In this document: positions 1-8,160 of the stretch, one piece after another | Position numbering within the stretch: position 1 is the stretch's first letter | How the letters are laid out: each line of letters opens with the position of its first letter | Source: Pseudovibrio sp. M1P-2-3 | GTDB lineage: Bacteria > Pseudomonadota > Alphaproteobacteria > Rhizobiales > Stappiaceae | Assembly: GCF_031501865.1 (NCBI RefSeq) | Contig: NZ_JARRCW010000001.1 | Coordinates: forward strand, 691,001-755,000 | Length of the DNA stretch: 64,000 nt | Reading direction: 5' to 3' | Position numbers and translations under genes: made by a program | The notes under the pieces: generated by a model | Told to the model about the DNA's origin: nothing | The model's database searches: none | What the model saw: the letters and a program-made list of their open reading frames with translations, nothing else

Positions 1-4
1 GCTG

Positions 5-199
5 CTATATCTTGCAGGGGAACCTAGGCCCTTGTTGAATAAAATAATGCGCAAATAGTGGGTTGGCATAAGAAATAACGAAAATTTCAAACCCGTTGGT
101 TCTTGCAGTTTCCTTCACTTGGTGTGAGATGGTGCTTTCACAAAACTGCACCATATAGTATTGCTCAGAGTATCTAGTCGGAGCATAGAAAAACTCCAA
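5..199 (-). CDS. possible small hypothetical protein (64 aa)
   Basis: An open frame of 64 codons begins with TTG at 199 and ends with TAG at 5-7. The start has an AAAGG-like ribosome site a few bases upstream. The protein is rich in Tyr and Phe and has no signal peptide, membrane segment or motif that I recognise. Codon use looks natural, but the frame is short, uses a rare start and stands alone at the window edge, so it may be spurious. Confidence 0.22.
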   Translation of the reverse strand: MEFFYAPTRYSEQYYMVQFCESTISHQVKETARTNGFEIFVISYANPLFAHYFIQQGPRFPCKI

Positions 200-307
200 G
201 ATAACCTTTCAATAAAATAAAACCTAAAATTTTAAACTGAGTAATAGACAGACTCAGATTAATCATAATACACTAATTTAGTTAAAATTATCTCCAAGGG
301 TTTCAGA

Positions 308-586
308 ATGTACTTCATTGATGAAAAACCGGAATTGGCTATTAGGGCTTTTCACGCCGTCGGAATCACAGTCATTGTGGTGGCGGTCTTGGGGTTCTTT
401 CTTGGTATTGTAGCTGCACTCGGGGCTCCGGCGTACATGTTTGGTACGCTGGCCTTATATGTGGCCTTTGCGGCCGGTGGGGGCATCGTGACAGGAATGA
501 TCTTTGTAGCCCTTGCACAAATCATCACCTACCTGCGAAAAAACGTACAGTTGCTTGAAGATATAAAACAATCATCTCGTTACTAA
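308..586 (+). CDS. small two-helix membrane protein
   Basis: This 92-residue protein of unknown function starts at an ATG with AAGGG about 9 bases upstream. Residues about 18-40 and 46-71 form two strongly hydrophobic, Gly/Ala-rich membrane helices joined by a short loop. A basic/acidic tail (about 74-92) is probably cytoplasmic. It converges on the OpgC-like gene, with the two stop codons overlapping by 4 bp. An AT-rich stretch (200-307) upstream probably holds its promoter. I do not recognise the family. Confidence 0.6.
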   Translation: MYFIDEKPELAIRAFHAVGITVIVVAVLGFFLGIVAALGAPAYMFGTLALYVAFAAGGGIVTGMIFVALAQIITYLRKNVQLLEDIKQSSRY

Positions 587-1740
587 GAGGGTTTTTTCCA
601 GGGCTTTGCCTTAAACCATCCTGCTAGATAAGCCACTGCAATTAAAGCAATAAAGCCGATTAGGTTGGAGATTATAGTCTCCCATGCCTCAGTTTCCAGC
701 CCTGTGGTAAGCAACATTTCCTGATCAAGGTTGAAAAAACTATCCCGGCCAATTGCGATGAGCTGGCCCAGATAGATAGAGGCCAGAAACGTTGCCAGAG
801 ATTGCTCGCCCACTTTGCGGATCATGGCAACCAGCTTCCCGCCCAAGCCACCCATCAGCAAACGCTTTCCACCCTCGCCAACAGCTCTCCACGCCAGATA
901 GGCAAGGGCTAGAAAGTGCAGGAGGCGTAGCAATCCCATATCGGTTTTCGAGGTTAATGGCTCTATGAGCTCAGCGCTGTAGGCAAGTGCCGGGTAGGCC
1001 AGAGTAAAGCGGAAACTGGCAAAGGGGATACTCATAAACAAAATAAGAATACTAAGTAATATCAGAGAATTAGACCTTGGTGGCGCGGAAAGCCACCCTC
1101 GCATAAAAGCAAATCCGGTAAAGAATAAAAGTTGCCATGCAAAGGGATTGAAAAACCACGGGCGATCGGACCATGGTTCGGCGGGCAAGTTTAAGAACCC
1201 CAGATTGGCAATGATCCAGAGGTAAAAAACCAGCAAAAAAACGCCCAAACGGCCTATCAGACTGTGAACCAGCATCATGGGCGCTATGAGTGCGATCAGG
1301 ACGACATAGAGGGGTAAAATATCAAAGAGGTTGGGCACATAGGTCAAGGTCAAAAGAGCAGGAAGGGAAAAAAGAGGGTCTTGAAAAAACGGCCAGAGGT
1401 TAAGTCTTTCAATATAGTCATTAGATACCCAGCCACTCAATTGTATGAGGGTAACAGTTCCCACCGTTGCAAAGAAAAGACAAATGTGAGCCCAGTAAAT
1501 TTGCCAGGCTCTGTAAAGAACACGGGCAGACCCAATAAACTGTCCGCAGTGCGCAAAAATACTACCAAAAGCCAGTCCCGATGCCAGACCGGAGCAGAAT
1601 ACGAAAATCTCGGCGGAATCAGAAAATCCCCAGCGGGCAGGGGTCCACAATTCCCAGCTGTTATCCGGCAAATGGGAGATAAAGATCACGAAGATTGCAA
1701 TGCCACGGAAGAAATCCATACGTGGATCGCGCTTGGTCAT
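583..1740 (-). CDS. OpgC-type membrane acyltransferase
   Basis: This is a 385-residue integral membrane protein with about ten hydrophobic segments. Its N-terminal signature (R-x-D-F-F-R-G followed by ISHLP) is that of the OpgC family. In characterised members OpgC transfers succinyl groups to osmoregulated periplasmic glucans, and the wider acyltransferase-3-like group O-acylates surface sugars. It is the last gene of the minus-strand operon that also encodes the exosortase and its probable substrate. That setting suggests it modifies a glycan or glycolipid used by the same system rather than bulk periplasmic glucan. The family call is from sequence; the substrate is inference. Confidence 0.82.
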   Translation of the reverse strand: MTKRDPRMDFFRGIAIFVIFISHLPDNSWELWTPARWGFSDSAEIFVFCSGLASGLAFGSIFAHCGQFIGSARVLYRAWQIYWAHICLFFATVGTVTLIQLSGWVSNDYIERLNLWPFFQDPLFSLPALLTLTYVPNLFDILPLYVVLIALIAPMMLVHSLIGRLGVFLLVFYLWIIANLGFLNLPAEPWSDRPWFFNPFAWQLLFFTGFAFMRGWLSAPPRSNSLILLSILILFMSIPFASFRFTLAYPALAYSAELIEPLTSKTDMGLLRLLHFLALAYLAWRAVGEGGKRLLMGGLGGKLVAMIRKVGEQSLATFLASIYLGQLIAIGRDSFFNLDQEMLLTTGLETEAWETIISNLIGFIALIAVAYLAGWFKAKPWKKPS

Positions 1741-1906
1741 ACAGCTTCCACCTCGTTCAAATTACCGATGTTTCCTGAAACCCTACCGCGGGGGCTGGCC
1801 GTAGCAGAAAACGGTTCCATTCACTTTAGCTTTCCTGACTTTCCAATCCTCTAATGCAATTCGGTAGCGTGAAGACAAATTGGCAAGGAAACAGGTTGCC
1901 GGAGCT

Positions 1907-2410
1907 TTACTTGGCCCGCCAGATGGTCTTCGGTTGAGGGCAACCTTCCGCTTTTGGAAAGTAGACGCTGAACATGGGGATGAACTGAGCGGTTTCACCA
2001 CGCACAGCATGGCTCAGCAATTGCACAAAATTCGCTATTTGAAAGCGCAATGTCAGGAACTCATTTACCTTCTCGTTGCCCAGATATGTCTGTGTTTCCC
2101 TGTTCAGGTAACTGGGCAGAAGTTCCGCGCCGCTGGCATCTGGCGACAAGATGGTTACAAAAGCGATCGAGTTGCATTGGGGGTAGCTGAAACGTAGGGA
2201 GCGTGTGGATCCTTCGGTTGTAAGGTCCACAGAGGACAATGGGCTCCATCCCTGCTCCTCCAGCGATTTAATAACCATTGGCTCAATGGCTTCGCGGTAG
2301 TCATCGACTTGGGGGAGGGTGTAGCGCCGTATTTTCAGGCTGAGAGATACGGCTAGAATGAGTGCCACCACAAAGAAGATGAGAAACATTTTTGGGCGCG
2401 TAAGGGTCAA
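1907..2410 (-). CDS. membrane-anchored exosortase-associated protein (unknown function)
   Basis: This 167-residue protein has one N-terminal membrane helix (about residues 8-25) and a soluble domain that should lie in the periplasm. Its start overlaps the exosortase stop by 4 bp, so the two genes are probably translationally coupled. Many exosortases are paired with a small anchored partner of the EpsI type. This one has a comparable layout, but I cannot see a firm EpsI signature, so the role is inferred only from the coupling. It lies upstream of the OpgC-like gene in the same operon. Confidence 0.6.
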   Translation of the reverse strand: MTLTRPKMFLIFFVVALILAVSLSLKIRRYTLPQVDDYREAIEPMVIKSLEEQGWSPLSSVDLTTEGSTRSLRFSYPQCNSIAFVTILSPDASGAELLPSYLNRETQTYLGNEKVNEFLTLRFQIANFVQLLSHAVRGETAQFIPMFSVYFPKAEGCPQPKTIWRAK

Positions 2411-3231
2411 TTATTGCTACCAACTTTACTGTTTTCAGTGTCAACCGTGTCAGCAGAAGGCCAAAAAGCCCCCATTACAATAAGAAGGCTAAGCAACCCG
2501 TCATATATCATTCCCCCGTCCGGACCGTGTGCGAACTCATAGGTTTCAGGGGAATGGGCCATCAGAAGAAGGCGCCCGAGGTTGAGCAGGACGATAGATG
2601 TAACGAGTGTGGGGAGCCACCAGGCAAAGAAAGGACGATTGCCGTTTGCCAGCGTGTAAAAGGCTGCAAAGCCTATAATAACCGTTCCCATTTGAGAAAA
2701 AGCACTGCAATCTCGGCGCATTACAAGCGGTTGGCCACCTTCTGCAAGAATAAGGGTACCTATAGATTCAGCGCTGCCAATAAAAGTGGAGTATATCTTG
2801 GCAATAACCCAAGCCTCAATTTCATAGAGCGTTGTTCCCGCAACTTTAAGACCAATAGCCCGCCAGATGACGACAAAACACAGGCCCATTATAATGAGGT
2901 AGGAACGGCGGGACCCCCTATCAACAATGTAGCTTGCAACGCACAGAACAAGCAGGACTGACCACGCAATCAGCGAGCTGGGTACCAGCGCGACTGAAAG
3001 AGAAATAACCGCAAATGTGCCCAGCCAGACATGGGAAAGACTGCTCTTATCATGAATGATCTGATAGAGCGCTATACACAGCACAAGCGGGTAGACAGGG
3101 GAAAGCAATACATCGGCATTCTCACGCGTCAACTTCATGACTGCGTCATGGGTGAAGCCGTTGATTGCCAGTGTGGCAATCAATGCAGCCAGAACGAGGC
3201 GCTCTTTATTCTGCAAGGCGGACGCAAACAT
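2407..3231 (-). CDS. exosortase/archaeosortase family transpeptidase
   Basis: This 274-residue polytopic protein carries the three hallmark residues of the exosortase family in the expected order: Cys175 in RRDCSAFSQM, Arg220 in NLGRLLLM and His235 in AHGPDGG, each next to a membrane helix. Exosortases cleave the C-terminal sorting signal of secreted proteins at the inner membrane and pass them to a surface anchor. The gene just upstream (3335-3589) encodes a protein with a matching tripartite C-terminus. I cannot assign it to a numbered Xrt subtype; it lacks an extra protease domain. The start at 3231 follows a 103-bp gap after the substrate gene. Confidence 0.82.
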   Translation of the reverse strand: MFASALQNKERLVLAALIATLAINGFTHDAVMKLTRENADVLLSPVYPLVLCIALYQIIHDKSSLSHVWLGTFAVISLSVALVPSSLIAWSVLLVLCVASYIVDRGSRRSYLIIMGLCFVVIWRAIGLKVAGTTLYEIEAWVIAKIYSTFIGSAESIGTLILAEGGQPLVMRRDCSAFSQMGTVIIGFAAFYTLANGNRPFFAWWLPTLVTSIVLLNLGRLLLMAHSPETYEFAHGPDGGMIYDGLLSLLIVMGAFWPSADTVDTENSKVGSNN

Positions 3232-3334
3232 TGATCAACCAGTCTTTGGTTCATTAAGTTCATGCTTTGGCGGCTGCGCCAAACGCAATTTTTCCGATGC
3301 TGCTCAGCGAAGTATGCAGGAAACTTTTTAAGAT

Positions 3335-3589
3335 CTACCTACTTTTTTTCCTTCGATAATAAGCGTAGCCGAGCCCTGCGATAACAATTACCCCTCCAAT
3401 AAGACCGGCCGCAACTGCAGGCGTTGGGGCGTCACCGGGAAATCCACCGGGCCCACCTCCAAGGCAGTCGGGATGGTCTGAATAGTTGGGGTTTGCGCAC
3501 TCAATTTTTGCTTGGGCAGGGCCAGACATGGCCATAAAATACAACAGAGGCGCTATCGCAACTAATAGATATCTTATTGATCTCATCAT
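3335..3589 (-). CDS. small secreted protein with exosortase-type C-terminal sorting signal
   Basis: This is an 84-residue protein. Residues 1-27 form a Sec signal peptide ending in AQA. The mature part is short, with two Cys (31 and 42) and a Gly/Pro-rich stretch (44-58). The C-terminus is tripartite: a short PTPA motif (55-58), a membrane helix (about 59-78) and a basic tail RRKKSR. This is the layout of PEP-CTERM-like sorting signals, although the usual VPEP motif is absent. It is the first gene of the exosortase operon, so it is probably the dedicated substrate. A mature protein of about 30 residues before the signal is unusually small and might act as a peptide or lipid-linked tag. Confidence 0.72.
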   Translation of the reverse strand: MMRSIRYLLVAIAPLLYFMAMSGPAQAKIECANPNYSDHPDCLGGGPGGFPGDAPTPAVAAGLIGGVIVIAGLGYAYYRRKKSR

Positions 3590-3848
3590 AGAGGTCTCTC
3601 CATGGTATACTTGAGGTTCAATAATGTTGTATTCTATATTAAATGACTATATTTTATATGATGGTTGGTTAATTGGTGGTTTTGTTTATTATTACTATAA
3701 TAATACATGTATTTATATTTTTTATTTTGATTTTATTGGAATGTAACTTTTAAAGTTTCTTTTACTTTGTAAGCAAAATGGCATGGAAACCTTCGGAAAC
3801 TGGTATGTAATGGCTGTTTAATAAGAGGGTCGAATTAGGGAGCCGCGA

Positions 3849-4871
3849 ATGAACAAGTTGAGGGAGGTCGCTTATTCTTTTTGTGTACATAGTGGCCTTG
3901 CAAGGGTGATCTCGTACTTTCACCGCGATAGGCTGGCGATCCTGTGTTTTCATAGCATTTCTCTAAAAGATGAGAACCAGTTCTGGCCAGGCGTTTTCAT
4001 ATCCCAGCCAAAACTGATTGAATTGCTCGACTACCTCAAGACCTCACATTATTCAGTTATTAGCCTTCAGGAAGCCGAGCGTTTTCTTAAAGGCGAGGTC
4101 ACCTATGACAACCCATTGGTCATCACTATTGACGATGGCTGGTTCTCTAGTGTCAGCGAGTTAATTCCGGTTATTTCCTCCTATAATTTCCCATGTACCC
4201 TCTATGTCACCACCTATTATTGCGATCATCAGATCCCCGTAGTGAATGTGCTGCTGCAATATTGGCTTTGGCAAAAGCCTACCCAAAACATTTCTATTGA
4301 GTTTGAAGGTGAAACCCATTGCTTTTCGGGGGAGCCGCAAGATGTGGTCAAGGCGGTGGAGCAGGCTATGGAGGGGATGGGAGACCAGCGAAAAGTTGCG
4401 TTTCTTCGGTGTTTCGCCCGCAAGATTGGAGTGAGTGATGAGGCCATAGATTCGCGCCGGTTCCACAATGCAACCTATGAAGAGCTGGAGCAGGTTTTAA
4501 TTTCCCCCTTGGTGGACGTGCAACTGCATACCCATACGCACAAACTGCCATTTGATGAGGCCTCGATGGATAGGGAAGTGGCGACCAACAAAAGGCTTTT
4601 GAAGCGACGTCTTTCGCCCGTAAACAGTTTGGAACACCTGTGTTACCCCAGTGGTATCTGGTCTCCCAAACACATTCCACATCTGGAGGAAATGGGGATG
4701 GCTACAGCCACGACACTGGATGAAGGGTTGAATGCGACGAGCCAGCATCCTCTCAAGCTCAAAAGAAATCTGGTCATGGATAGCCGCAGCCTGCCTCACT
4801 TTATTGTAACCATCTCCGGTATTTTAGAAGTAATGCGCCGCAGTTTAAGGAAATTGAAAAGGGCAAATTAG
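3849..4871 (+). CDS. polysaccharide deacetylase family protein (NodB homology)
   Basis: This 340-residue protein has a NodB-type deacetylase fold. Motif 1 is TIDDGW with Asp95 and Asp96. Motif 2 is HTHTH (residues 227-231), which supplies the metal-binding histidines. An insert of about 100 residues separates them. There is no signal peptide, so it may act on a lipid-linked or nucleotide-linked sugar in the cytoplasm. The family removes N- or O-acetyl groups from polysaccharides. It is the first gene of the plus-strand operon, reads divergently from the sortase operon across an AT-rich gap, and precedes the FkbH gene by 34 bp. Confidence 0.85.
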   Translation: MNKLREVAYSFCVHSGLARVISYFHRDRLAILCFHSISLKDENQFWPGVFISQPKLIELLDYLKTSHYSVISLQEAERFLKGEVTYDNPLVITIDDGWFSSVSELIPVISSYNFPCTLYVTTYYCDHQIPVVNVLLQYWLWQKPTQNISIEFEGETHCFSGEPQDVVKAVEQAMEGMGDQRKVAFLRCFARKIGVSDEAIDSRRFHNATYEELEQVLISPLVDVQLHTHTHKLPFDEASMDREVATNKRLLKRRLSPVNSLEHLCYPSGIWSPKHIPHLEEMGMATATTLDEGLNATSQHPLKLKRNLVMDSRSLPHFIVTISGILEVMRRSLRKLKRAN

Positions 4872-4905
4872 GCCATTTCTTCTAGAACTCTAATGAACAA
4901 GTTCA

Positions 4906-6714
4906 ATGGGTCGCATTATGGTCGAGACTGTCTACACAGAGCTGGATCCCCCTTTTGATCGGGCGTATTTGCAGCGTTACCGAAAAAAAATTCGGCGTAC
5001 GTTGAAACAGAACATGACAAAGCCGCCGCTGCATCTGGCCATACTTGGCGGGTCAACCACCCATGAGCTTGCCCAGTTTCTCGAAATATTTCTTTTGCAT
5101 GAAGGCATTAATGTCGAGATCTACGAGTCCGACTACAATCAGTTTTATGGGGAGGCTGTCTTTGAAAATTCCAAGCTCAATGAGTTCAACCCCTCAATCA
5201 TCTACTTGCATACCAGCTGCATAAATATCCCCCAATGGCCAAAGCTGGACGATACACAAGTGCAGGTAAATGAGAGGCTGGAGCAGACCCTTGAGCACTT
5301 CAAGAGCATCTGGATGTCTCTTTCCAGCAAGTACCGTGCAACGATTATTCAAAATAATTTTGAGCTTCCCTTTGCTCGTCCCCTTGGCAATCTGGATGGG
5401 ACTGCCGCATGCGGGCGCACCCGCTTTGTCCGTAGCCTCAATGAACGGTTTGCGGAGTGTGTCAGCGAACACTCAAACCTCATCGTGCATGACTTGAATT
5501 ACCTCTCCTCACAGGTCGGGTTGCAGCACTGGTACGATCAAGCCCAGTGGTATGCCTACAAATACGCAATGAACAGCGATGCTTTTCCCGATATCGCCCA
5601 TAGTGTGGCCGCACAGGTCAAAGCCACACTGGGCCTTGGTAAAAAGGCTGTTATTTGCGATCTGGACAACACCCTTTGGGGCGGGGTGATCGGTGATGAT
5701 GGGGTTGAAGGTATCAAGATCGGAGAAGGGAACAGTGAGGGCGAAGCCTATTCTCATTTCCAAAGGTATTTGAAAAACCTGCACGAGCGCGGCGTTCTTC
5801 TGGCCGTATGTAGCAAAAATGAACCGGAAAACGCAAAACAAGGTTTCTCCCATCCAGACAGCACGCTGTCGCTTGCTGATTTTGCCGTGTTCGAGGCCAA
5901 CTGGAACAATAAGGACGGTAACATAGAACAGATCGCGAAGACCTTGAATATCGGCTTGGATGCCCTTGTCTTTCTGGATGATAACCCAAGTGAGCGGGCA
6001 TTGGTGCGCGAGCGGCTTCCCATGGTGTGTGTGCCGGATATTGGCTCTGATGTGACAAACTACTTGAGTACTCTGGATAGGGCAGGGTTGTTTGAGCTTG
6101 TCTCCCTAAATCCGGAGGACATGAAGCGCTCCAAGATGTATGAGCACAATATTCAGCGCAGCAAACTCGAAACCCAGTTTGCAGATTACGGAGAGTTTTT
6201 AAAATCCCTTCATATGGAAGCCTTGATCAAACCGTTCGATCAGATTTCCCTTCCCCGCATTACCCAGCTTACCAATAAAACCAACCAGTTTAATCTCACG
6301 ACCCAAAGGTACGGATTTCAGGAAATGGAGAGCTTTATGCACTCCGACAAACACCTCACCCTTTACGGGCGCTTAAAAGACAAGTTTGGTGACAATGGTA
6401 TCGTCTCGGTTGTTCTGGGCGAGCAGGAGGGCGAGGAGCTGCACCTGCACCTGTGGCTCATGAGTTGCCGTGTGTTCAAGCGGGATATGGAACAGGCCAT
6501 GTTCTTGTGTTTGAAAGAAGAGGCGCGGCAGTGGCCGGTAACGAAACTGGTGGGCCATTACATTCCCAGCAAAAAAAACGGCTTGGTCAGCATGCACTAT
6601 CAGGCGCTCGGGTTTTCCTGTGTTGAAGAAAATGATCAGGGCAAAAGCACTTGGGAATATCCGCTGTCGCAGGCCGATGAGCCGCGCGATATACCAATCA
6701 CTCTTCTAAACTAG
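4906..6714 (+). CDS. FkbH-like HAD-superfamily protein (glyceryl/acyl transfer to ACP)
   Basis: This 602-residue protein has the FkbH layout. An N-terminal SGNH-like half (LGGSTTHEL near 47-55) is followed by a HAD phosphatase domain with D252-L-D254-N-T-L-W-G-G and a C-terminal acetyltransferase-like region (about 420-590). Characterised FkbH-type proteins move a glyceryl unit from 1,3-bisphosphoglycerate to an acyl carrier protein and release phosphate. Others occur in capsule and lipopolysaccharide loci. The next gene is an acyl carrier protein, which fits. An alternative ATG lies 12 bp downstream at 4918. Confidence 0.85.
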   Translation: MGRIMVETVYTELDPPFDRAYLQRYRKKIRRTLKQNMTKPPLHLAILGGSTTHELAQFLEIFLLHEGINVEIYESDYNQFYGEAVFENSKLNEFNPSIIYLHTSCINIPQWPKLDDTQVQVNERLEQTLEHFKSIWMSLSSKYRATIIQNNFELPFARPLGNLDGTAACGRTRFVRSLNERFAECVSEHSNLIVHDLNYLSSQVGLQHWYDQAQWYAYKYAMNSDAFPDIAHSVAAQVKATLGLGKKAVICDLDNTLWGGVIGDDGVEGIKIGEGNSEGEAYSHFQRYLKNLHERGVLLAVCSKNEPENAKQGFSHPDSTLSLADFAVFEANWNNKDGNIEQIAKTLNIGLDALVFLDDNPSERALVRERLPMVCVPDIGSDVTNYLSTLDRAGLFELVSLNPEDMKRSKMYEHNIQRSKLETQFADYGEFLKSLHMEALIKPFDQISLPRITQLTNKTNQFNLTTQRYGFQEMESFMHSDKHLTLYGRLKDKFGDNGIVSVVLGEQEGEELHLHLWLMSCRVFKRDMEQAMFLCLKEEARQWPVTKLVGHYIPSKKNGLVSMHYQALGFSCVEENDQGKSTWEYPLSQADEPRDIPITLLN

Positions 6715-6735
6715 GAAAAGGCAGGTCTGGGCTTC

Positions 6736-6984
6736 ATGGATGTATTTAATGTGGTTTCTCAAATAATTGTGGATGTGCTCGATGAGGATGATCTCATAGT
6801 CACCAAAGAGACGGTTGCCGATGATGCCGAGGATTGGGACTCTCTTGCCCAGATCCAGATTATCGATGCGCTAGAAAAGGAGCTGAAAATCAAATTCAGC
6901 CTTCAGGAGATCGAGCAGCTCAACGCCTCCAGCAACGTGGGAAACACTGTCGATCTGATTTCCAGAAAAATCTCTGCTCACTAG
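6736..6984 (+). CDS. acyl carrier protein
   Basis: This is an 82-residue acidic, helical protein with the phosphopantetheine attachment motif DWDSL (Ser36). Its length and charge are typical of stand-alone acyl carrier proteins. It sits 21 bp after the FkbH-like gene and before a MaoC-type hydratase and a reductase, so it probably carries the acyl or glyceryl intermediate on which they act. It differs from a fatty-acid-synthesis ACP in sequence and context and is most likely pathway-specific. Confidence 0.9.
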   Translation: MDVFNVVSQIIVDVLDEDDLIVTKETVADDAEDWDSLAQIQIIDALEKELKIKFSLQEIEQLNASSNVGNTVDLISRKISAH

Positions 6985-7006
6985 GACTGATGAACTGGCA
7001 GGTGCG

Positions 7007-7432
7007 ATGAACAGCTATACCATAGACACAATGGACGTGGGCTTGAACCACCAGTTCACTTCAAAGGTGAGTGAGGAAAAGCTCAAGGCTTTCTTGCTGG
7101 TGAGCGGCGATGTGAACCCTTTGCACACAAATGCGGACCATGCACGTGCCTGCGGTCATCCGGATGTGGTTGTTTATGGAATGCTCACAGCCTCTCTTTA
7201 TTCCACCCTTGTAGGCGTCTATTTGCCGGGAAAATGGGCGTTGCTGCAAGAGGTGCAGACCAAGTTCACGCGGCCCGTTTATCTGCAGGATGAATTGACC
7301 GTCAGCGGGGAAGTGATGGATGTTCACCGCCTTTTGAGGCGCGTGGAACTGAAAGCCTCCATTCGTAACCAGCATGGAAATGTGGTGTCCAAAGCACGCA
7401 TTTATTCAGGTGTGGGAGAAATACAGATATGA
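7007..7432 (+). CDS. MaoC-like hot-dog dehydratase/enoyl hydratase
   Basis: This is a 141-residue single hot-dog domain. The hydratase-2 motif is visible as SGDVNPLH followed by A and YGML (about residues 34-65), with the Asp and His that catalyse (R)-specific hydration of enoyl thioesters. The length is normal for a stand-alone MaoC protein. It lies between the acyl carrier protein and the reductase gene, and its stop overlaps the next start by 4 bp (ATGA), showing tight coupling. It probably interconverts enoyl- and 3-hydroxyacyl-ACP in the pathway; the true substrate is unknown. Confidence 0.85.
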   Translation: MNSYTIDTMDVGLNHQFTSKVSEEKLKAFLLVSGDVNPLHTNADHARACGHPDVVVYGMLTASLYSTLVGVYLPGKWALLQEVQTKFTRPVYLQDELTVSGEVMDVHRLLRRVELKASIRNQHGNVVSKARIYSGVGEIQI

Positions 7433-8160
7433 ACCGCTCATGCCTGATTATTGGTGCAAGCTCTCTCATCGCCCGGCAGATTATGCAGGAGCTGGATTGC
7501 CAGAGCATGCAGTTCATTGCCCATGCCCATTCCAATGTGGAGGCGTTGCACAAGGATAACGGGCTGGAAAATAGTGAAGTGGTGCCCCTTCAGGCCGACC
7601 TTGCCAGTCCAGAGGGAGCATATTCCCTGATTTCCCAAGCAAGTGCAATCTGCGGTGTCCCCGACGCAATTATTTTTGCGCAGGCTCCGCCATTGCGGCT
7701 GACCCGTTTTAAAAGCCTGAAACTGGAGCAGGTCCAAGAACACTTACAAGTCCAGCTGCTCAGTAGCGTTGAAATTGCCCGCGCGTTTCTGCCTGCAATG
7801 GCCAGACGCGGCAGTGGGCGCGTTGTCTTCATAATATCCAGTGTCACTTTGGGCCTGCCCCCAGCGGCGATGGCCGATTATACAATTGCCAAGTACGCGC
7901 AATTGGGACTGGTTCGTTCTCTAGCTTCGGAGTACGGACCAAAGGGACTACGTATCAACGCTGTCTCTCCGTCCATGGTGGACACGCCCTATCTGAATGC
8001 TCTGCCTGATAACATGGTTACACAAAATGCAGCAGGTCACCCGCTTGGCCGCAATGCTTTGCCGCAGGAAATTGCGCCTGTGGTTCGCCTGCTTCTTTCC
8101 AGTCAGGCAACATATATGAACGGTGTCAATATTCCCATAACCGGGGGAGTCTGCGTGTGA
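7429..8160 (+). CDS. short-chain dehydrogenase/reductase
   Basis: This is a 243-residue classical SDR. The N-terminal nucleotide loop reads IGASSLIA, which departs from the usual TGxxxGIG. The active site has ISS followed 13 residues on by YTIAK (Tyr and Lys). The C-terminal GGVCV end is like FabG-type ketoacyl reductases. With the ACP and MaoC genes upstream it probably reduces a 3-ketoacyl-ACP, but the altered glycine loop leaves cofactor choice open. It overlaps the next gene through a GTGA junction. Confidence 0.87.
   Translation: MNRSCLIIGASSLIARQIMQELDCQSMQFIAHAHSNVEALHKDNGLENSEVVPLQADLASPEGAYSLISQASAICGVPDAIIFAQAPPLRLTRFKSLKLEQVQEHLQVQLLSSVEIARAFLPAMARRGSGRVVFIISSVTLGLPPAAMADYTIAKYAQLGLVRSLASEYGPKGLRINAVSPSMVDTPYLNALPDNMVTQNAAGHPLGRNALPQEIAPVVRLLLSSQATYMNGVNIPITGGVCV

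Noticed and set aside
1381-1854. Plus-strand open frame of 157 codons
   Set aside because: It is antisense to the OpgC-like gene and has no ribosome site.
3600-3848. AT-rich gap between the two surface operons as a possible small RNA
   Set aside because: It contains no stable hairpin with a U-run; it is more simply a divergent promoter region.
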